From NCBI GenBank assembly GCA_003134675.1, contig PLBZ01000085.1:1069-26423 (forward strand): a DNA stretch of 25,355 nt, read 5' to 3'. Shown here piece after piece: positions 22,078-25,355 of this stretch (positions within the stretch are counted from its first letter, which is position 1; every line of letters starts with the position of its first letter). The stretch is from Solirubrobacterales bacterium. Lineage in GTDB: Bacteria; Actinomycetota; Thermoleophilia; Solirubrobacterales; Solirubrobacteraceae. A model generated the notes under the pieces. The model had not been told where the DNA came from. It worked only from the letters and a program-made list of their open reading frames with translations, and ran no database searches. The position numbers were made by a program, and so were the translations under genes.

Positions 22078-23451
22078 ATGCACAAGCTCGACCTCGACTC
22101 CGACGAGCTGCACTCGCCCACCTATGCCGGGCGCTCGTTCTCGCACGACGTCCCCAAGTTCCGCCTGCCCGCGCAGGGCATGTCCGCCGAGGCCGCCTAT
22201 CAGCTCGTGCACGACGAGCTCAACCTCGACGGCAATCCCTCGCTCAACCTCGCCTCGTTCGTCACGAGCTGGATGGAGCCCCAGGCCGACCTGCTCGCCT
22301 CAGAGACGCTCGCCAAGAACCTGATCGACCAGGACGAGTACCCCCAGACCGAGGTCGTCCACCAGCGTGTAGTCTCGATGATCGGGCGCCTGTTCCACGC
22401 GCCCGTCGGCGAGCAGCCGATCGGCGCCGCCACGATCGGCTCATCCGAGGCGATCATGCTCGCGATGCTCGCCCACAAGCGCTCCTGGCAGCGCCGCCGC
22501 GAGGCCGCCGGCGAGTCCACCGAGCGGCCGAACATGGTGATGGGCGCCGACGTCCACACCTGCTGGGAGAAGTTCGCCAACTACTTCGAGGTCGAGGCTC
22601 GCATCGTGCCGATGGAGGACGGTCGCTACACGATCTCCGCCGAGGAGGTCGCGCCCCTGCTCGACGAGCGCACGATCGCCGTCGCCGGCCTGCTCGGCAC
22701 GACCTTCACCGGCCAGATGGACGACCTCGCCTCGATCGACGCTCTGCTCACGCGCATCCAGTCCGAGCAGGGCCTGCGCATCCCCCTGCACATCGACGCA
22801 GCCTCCGGCGGCTTCATCACCCCCTTCTCTCACCCCGAGCTCGCCTGGGACTTCCGTCTGCCTTCCGTGCGCTCGATCAACGTCTCCAACCACAAGTTCG
22901 GCCTCGTCTACCCCGGCATGGGAACCGTCGTCTTCCGCGACGGGAGCGACCTGCCCGAGGAGCTCATCTTCCACATCAACTACCTCGGCGGCGACATGCC
23001 CAACTACTCGCTCAACTTCTCCCGCCCCTCCTCCTCGGTGATCCTCCAGTACTTCGCCTTCCTGCGCCTCGGTCTCTCCGGCTACCGCCAGATCGTCGCC
23101 GCCGTCCTCTCCAACGCCCATGCCCTCGCATCCAAGCTCGCCAAGATCGACGGCCTGCAGCTGCTGGGCGACGCCTCCCGCTTTCCGATCGTCGCGCTCC
23201 GCGCCACCGACCCCGAGGCAACCGACCTCGTCGAGCTCTCCCACCTGCTCCGCGAGCGCGGCTGGATCGTCCCCGCCTACACGCTCCCACCCAACGCCGA
23301 GCACATCTCCGTGCTGCGCATGGTCGTCAAGGAGAACTTCTCCCGCGACATGGTCGACATCCTCGCCCACGATGTCCATGGCGCGATGGGCGCGCTCGGC
23401 CGCGGGGAGAGAGCCCATCCTCACCGGTCGCGCCGTCGGCCTGTCTGCTGA
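22078..23451 (+). CDS. gadB: Glutamate decarboxylase
   Basis: This PLP enzyme converts glutamate to GABA and CO2, consuming a proton, and often serves acid tolerance. The 457-residue product is close to the usual 460-470. It contains SLNLASFVTSWMEPQADLL, the substrate-site stretch IGSSEAIMLAMLAHKR, HIDAASGGFITPF with the PLP-contacting Asp, and SNHKFGLVYPG with the PLP-binding Lys273. The start ATG 22078 has GGGAGA about eight bases upstream and matches the normal family start; the frame extending to 21919 covers the intergenic region and is not used. The last 14 residues are basic and unlike the usual C-terminus. No GABA antiporter is adjacent. It is divergent from the metal-uptake operon and shares its 121-bp control region. 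Confidence 0.95.
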   Translation: MHKLDLDSDELHSPTYAGRSFSHDVPKFRLPAQGMSAEAAYQLVHDELNLDGNPSLNLASFVTSWMEPQADLLASETLAKNLIDQDEYPQTEVVHQRVVSMIGRLFHAPVGEQPIGAATIGSSEAIMLAMLAHKRSWQRRREAAGESTERPNMVMGADVHTCWEKFANYFEVEARIVPMEDGRYTISAEEVAPLLDERTIAVAGLLGTTFTGQMDDLASIDALLTRIQSEQGLRIPLHIDAASGGFITPFSHPELAWDFRLPSVRSINVSNHKFGLVYPGMGTVVFRDGSDLPEELIFHINYLGGDMPNYSLNFSRPSSSVILQYFAFLRLGLSGYRQIVAAVLSNAHALASKLAKIDGLQLLGDASRFPIVALRATDPEATDLVELSHLLRERGWIVPAYTLPPNAEHISVLRMVVKENFSRDMVDILAHDVHGAMGALGRGERAHPHRSRRRPVC

Positions 23452-23463
23452 GCTCTGGCTCTA

Positions 23464-23934
23464 CTACTCCGGTGGCTGGTTCTGCTGGGCGGGGGGTGTA
23501 CCGGCCGCCCCTTCGCCGAGCTTGCGGCGGCGGTCGACCAGCAGCACGGCCGCGACGACGACGATCACGAGCACCACGATCCCGCCCGCGATGTAGCGCA
23601 AGGTGTGGTGGACGGCCGCGGTGGCTTTCTTTTTCTGCTTTTTCTCCACCGCCACCGACACGCCCTTCGCTTCGAGCTTCGCCGCCAGCTGCGGCTCTTC
23701 ATGCGAGGGATAGCTCACCAGCAGGTGCCGCCCGTCATTCATCGACAGATGCAGCGTGTGCGCCTTCTTGTTGAACGTCGCGGCGCGGATCTGCCGGGCC
23801 GCCAGCTGTTTTTCAAAGGCCCCGAAGCTCTCGTGCTGGAAGTGCACCGCCCCGATCGCGCTCGCGGCCATCGCCAGTGCCAGGGTCACGCCCAGCAGGA
23901 CGATCACACGCGCGCTTCGCATCGGCCGGCTCAT
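23464..23934 (-). CDS. Two-helix membrane protein resembling the FtsH N-terminal module
   Basis: The 156-residue product has a membrane helix at about 10-30, an extracytoplasmic domain at about 35-103, and a second helix at about 115-134, followed by a short Pro/Gln-rich tail. The central part (FGAFEKQLAARQIRAATFNKKAHTLHLSMNDGR, then LVSYPSHEEPQLAAKLEAKGVSVAV) resembles the FtsH extracellular domain: a helix, a strand pair carrying a DG turn, and an L.A.L...GV.V ending. There is no AAA ATPase or protease domain. It could be a regulator or partner of FtsH, or a diverged remnant. ATG 23934 is chosen; ATG 23922 is also possible. It lies 38 bp after typA on the same strand, and ends 12 bp from convergent gadB. 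Confidence 0.7.
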   Translation of the reverse strand: MSRPMRSARVIVLLGVTLALAMAASAIGAVHFQHESFGAFEKQLAARQIRAATFNKKAHTLHLSMNDGRHLLVSYPSHEEPQLAAKLEAKGVSVAVEKKQKKKATAAVHHTLRYIAGGIVVLVIVVVAAVLLVDRRRKLGEGAAGTPPAQQNQPPE

Positions 23935-23972
23935 CCGCAGCAGCCTACCTGCCCGGCCCGACACCTGCGCCC

Positions 23973-25355
23973 TCACTTGCGCGCCTGCCTGGCCGTCTTG
24001 AACCGCTCGGTCTTCCCCAGCACCACCTTGCGCATCCTCACGCTCTCCGGGGTGACCTCGACGCACTCGTCCTCGCGCACGAACTCCAGCGCCTCGTCGA
24101 GCGTCAGTTTGCGGTGGGCATCCAAGCGCACCAGCACGTCAGAGGTCGAGGAGCGCATGTTCGTCAGGTGCTTTTCCTTCACCGGGTTCACGTCGAGATC
24201 CTCCGAGCGAGCGTTCTCGCCGATGATCATCCCCTCGTAGACCTCCTCGCCCGGACCGACGAACAGCGAGCCCCGCTCCTGGAGGGTGAACAGCGAGAAG
24301 GTGACCGTCTGGCCGCGGCGGTCGGCCACCAGCACCCCGCTCTGACGCCTGGAGAGGGCGCCCGCCCACGGCTCCCAGCGGTCGAACACGTGATGCATGA
24401 TCCCCGTCCCGCGCGTCTCCGTCAGGAACTCCGTGCGGAAACCGATCAGCCCCCGCGCCGGCACCAGATACTCCAGCCGCACCCAGCCGGTCCCGTGGTT
24501 GATCATGTGCTCCATCCGTCCTTTGCGCGCCGCCAGCAGCTGCGTGACGGTGCCCACGTGCTCCTCCGGCACGTCCACCGACAGGCGCTCGACGGGCTCA
24601 TGGCGCTTGCCGTCGATCTCCCGCTCGACTACGTGTGGCTGTCCCACCGTCAGCTCGAAGCCCTCCCTGCGCATGATCTCCACGAGCACCGCCAGCTGCA
24701 GCTCGCCGCGGCCCTGCACCTCGAATGATTTGGCTTCCCCACCCATCCCCACCGTCTCCCGCACCCGCAGCGAGACGTTGCCGACCAGCTCCTGCTCCAA
24801 CCGCGCCTCGATCTGCCTGGCCGTCAACTTGCTCCCATCTTTCCCCGCCAGCGGCGACGTGTTCGCACCGATCGTGATCGACATCGCCGGTTCGTCGACC
24901 GTGATCACCGGCAGCGGGCGCGGGTCCTCCGGATCGGCCAGCGTCTCGCCGATCGTCACCTCGGCGATCCCGGCCACGGCGATGATCTCACCCGGCCCCG
25001 CTTCCTCGGCGTCGACGCGTTCGAGCGCGTCGGTCACGTACAGCTCGGCGACCTGCGCTTTCTGGACCTGACCGTCGGCGCGGCACCACGCGATCTGCTG
25101 GCCCTTCTTGATGTTTCCGTGCCTCACACGACACAGCGCCAACCTGCCCACGTAAGGAGAGGCGTCGAGGTTCGTCACGAGCGCCTGCAGCGGGTGCTCG
25201 GGGTCGTACAGCGGCGCGGGGATGCGCTCCAGCAGCAGGTCCAGCAGCGGGCTCAGATCACGCTCCTCGATCGCATGCGCCGGGTCGTACCTCAGCGACG
25301 CCACGCCCGCCTTCGCGTTGCAGTACACGATCGGAAAGTCGATCTGCTGCTCGTC
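23973..25355 (-). CDS. typA: Translational GTPase TypA/BipA, C-terminal part (partial)
   Basis: The frame is open to the right edge, where it reads DEQQIDFPIVYCNAKAG, the end of the GTPase domain of TypA/BipA. Thus 460 residues are visible and the G1-G4 motifs lie outside the window. Seen here are domain II (LQALVTNLDASPYVGRLALCRV), the EF-G-like domain III (SFEVQGRGELQLAVLVEIMRREGFEL), domain V (LEYLVPARGLIGFRTEFLTETRGTGIM) and the BipA-specific C-terminal domain (NPVKEKHLTNMRSS, then LDEALEFVREDECVEVTPESVRMRK). These are diagnostic. TypA acts on the ribosome in assembly and stress responses. The FtsH-like gene follows 38 bp downstream and may be co-transcribed. Confidence 0.96.
   Translation of the reverse strand, partial: DEQQIDFPIVYCNAKAGVASLRYDPAHAIEERDLSPLLDLLLERIPAPLYDPEHPLQALVTNLDASPYVGRLALCRVRHGNIKKGQQIAWCRADGQVQKAQVAELYVTDALERVDAEEAGPGEIIAVAGIAEVTIGETLADPEDPRPLPVITVDEPAMSITIGANTSPLAGKDGSKLTARQIEARLEQELVGNVSLRVRETVGMGGEAKSFEVQGRGELQLAVLVEIMRREGFELTVGQPHVVEREIDGKRHEPVERLSVDVPEEHVGTVTQLLAARKGRMEHMINHGTGWVRLEYLVPARGLIGFRTEFLTETRGTGIMHHVFDRWEPWAGALSRRQSGVLVADRRGQTVTFSLFTLQERGSLFVGPGEEVYEGMIIGENARSEDLDVNPVKEKHLTNMRSSTSDVLVRLDAHRKLTLDEALEFVREDECVEVTPESVRMRKVVLGKTERFKTARQARK

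Noticed and set aside
22441..23424. 327-codon minus-strand frame inside gadB
   Set aside because: Antisense shadow of glutamate decarboxylase; Val/Gly/Asp-rich without motifs.
1..25355. tRNA, rRNA, insertion sequence, prophage or integration site
   Set aside because: No cloverleaf, rRNA-like, transposase or integrase sequence, or flanking terminal repeats recognised by eye anywhere in the window.

Overview
The window is about 25 kb of GC-rich, gene-dense bacterial chromosome. Coding strands are strongly G/C at third positions, which produces many spurious antisense frames. The gene set (pst/phoU, PPK1 with a SixA-type phosphatase, MMPL transporter, anchored NHL and Kelch beta-propellers, Fur-family regulator with a zinc/manganese ABC operon) fits a high-GC actinobacterium. 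Thermoleophilia (Solirubrobacterales-like) is my best guess, but that is inference from protein style, not a marker gene. I see no rRNA, tRNA, CRISPR array, transposase or phage gene.

Region 1 (1-9599) is phosphate and polyphosphate related. It holds the 3' end of pstB, phoU, two divergently oriented phosphodiester-glycosidase paralogues, two tandem membrane-anchored beta-propeller proteins, an OmpR/PhoB-family response regulator, a sixA-like phosphohistidine phosphatase and ppk1. The regulator is preceded by two tandem 11-bp repeats shaped like a PHO box. This supports phosphate control of the locus and suggests that the unusual surface proteins between phoU and the regulator may belong to the same response. 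Three perfect inverted repeats lie in the intergenic spaces of this block.

Region 2 (9610-12408) holds a Bcp/PrxQ-type peroxiredoxin, an intergenic space with a duplicated GC-rich repeat containing UUCG hairpins, a flavin disulfide-reductase-like enzyme whose C-terminal catalytic His appears replaced, and divergent yqgE.

Region 3 (12423-17138) holds an MMPL/RND transporter followed by a large polytopic protein with an extracytoplasmic alkaline-phosphatase-like domain. The second gene apparently starts at a CTG codon overlapping the transporter stop, behind a strong Shine-Dalgarno. A small ParB-like-motif protein lies convergent to it.

Region 4 (17185-21994) is a tightly coupled minus-strand operon in the order metal-binding lipoprotein, ATPase, two permeases, Fur/Zur-family repressor, aquaporin. 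A 19-bp near-perfect palindrome lies just upstream of the first gene and is a good candidate operator. Region 5 holds divergent glutamate decarboxylase (gadB), a stand-alone FtsH-N-terminus-like membrane protein, and the 3' part of typA/bipA running off the right edge.
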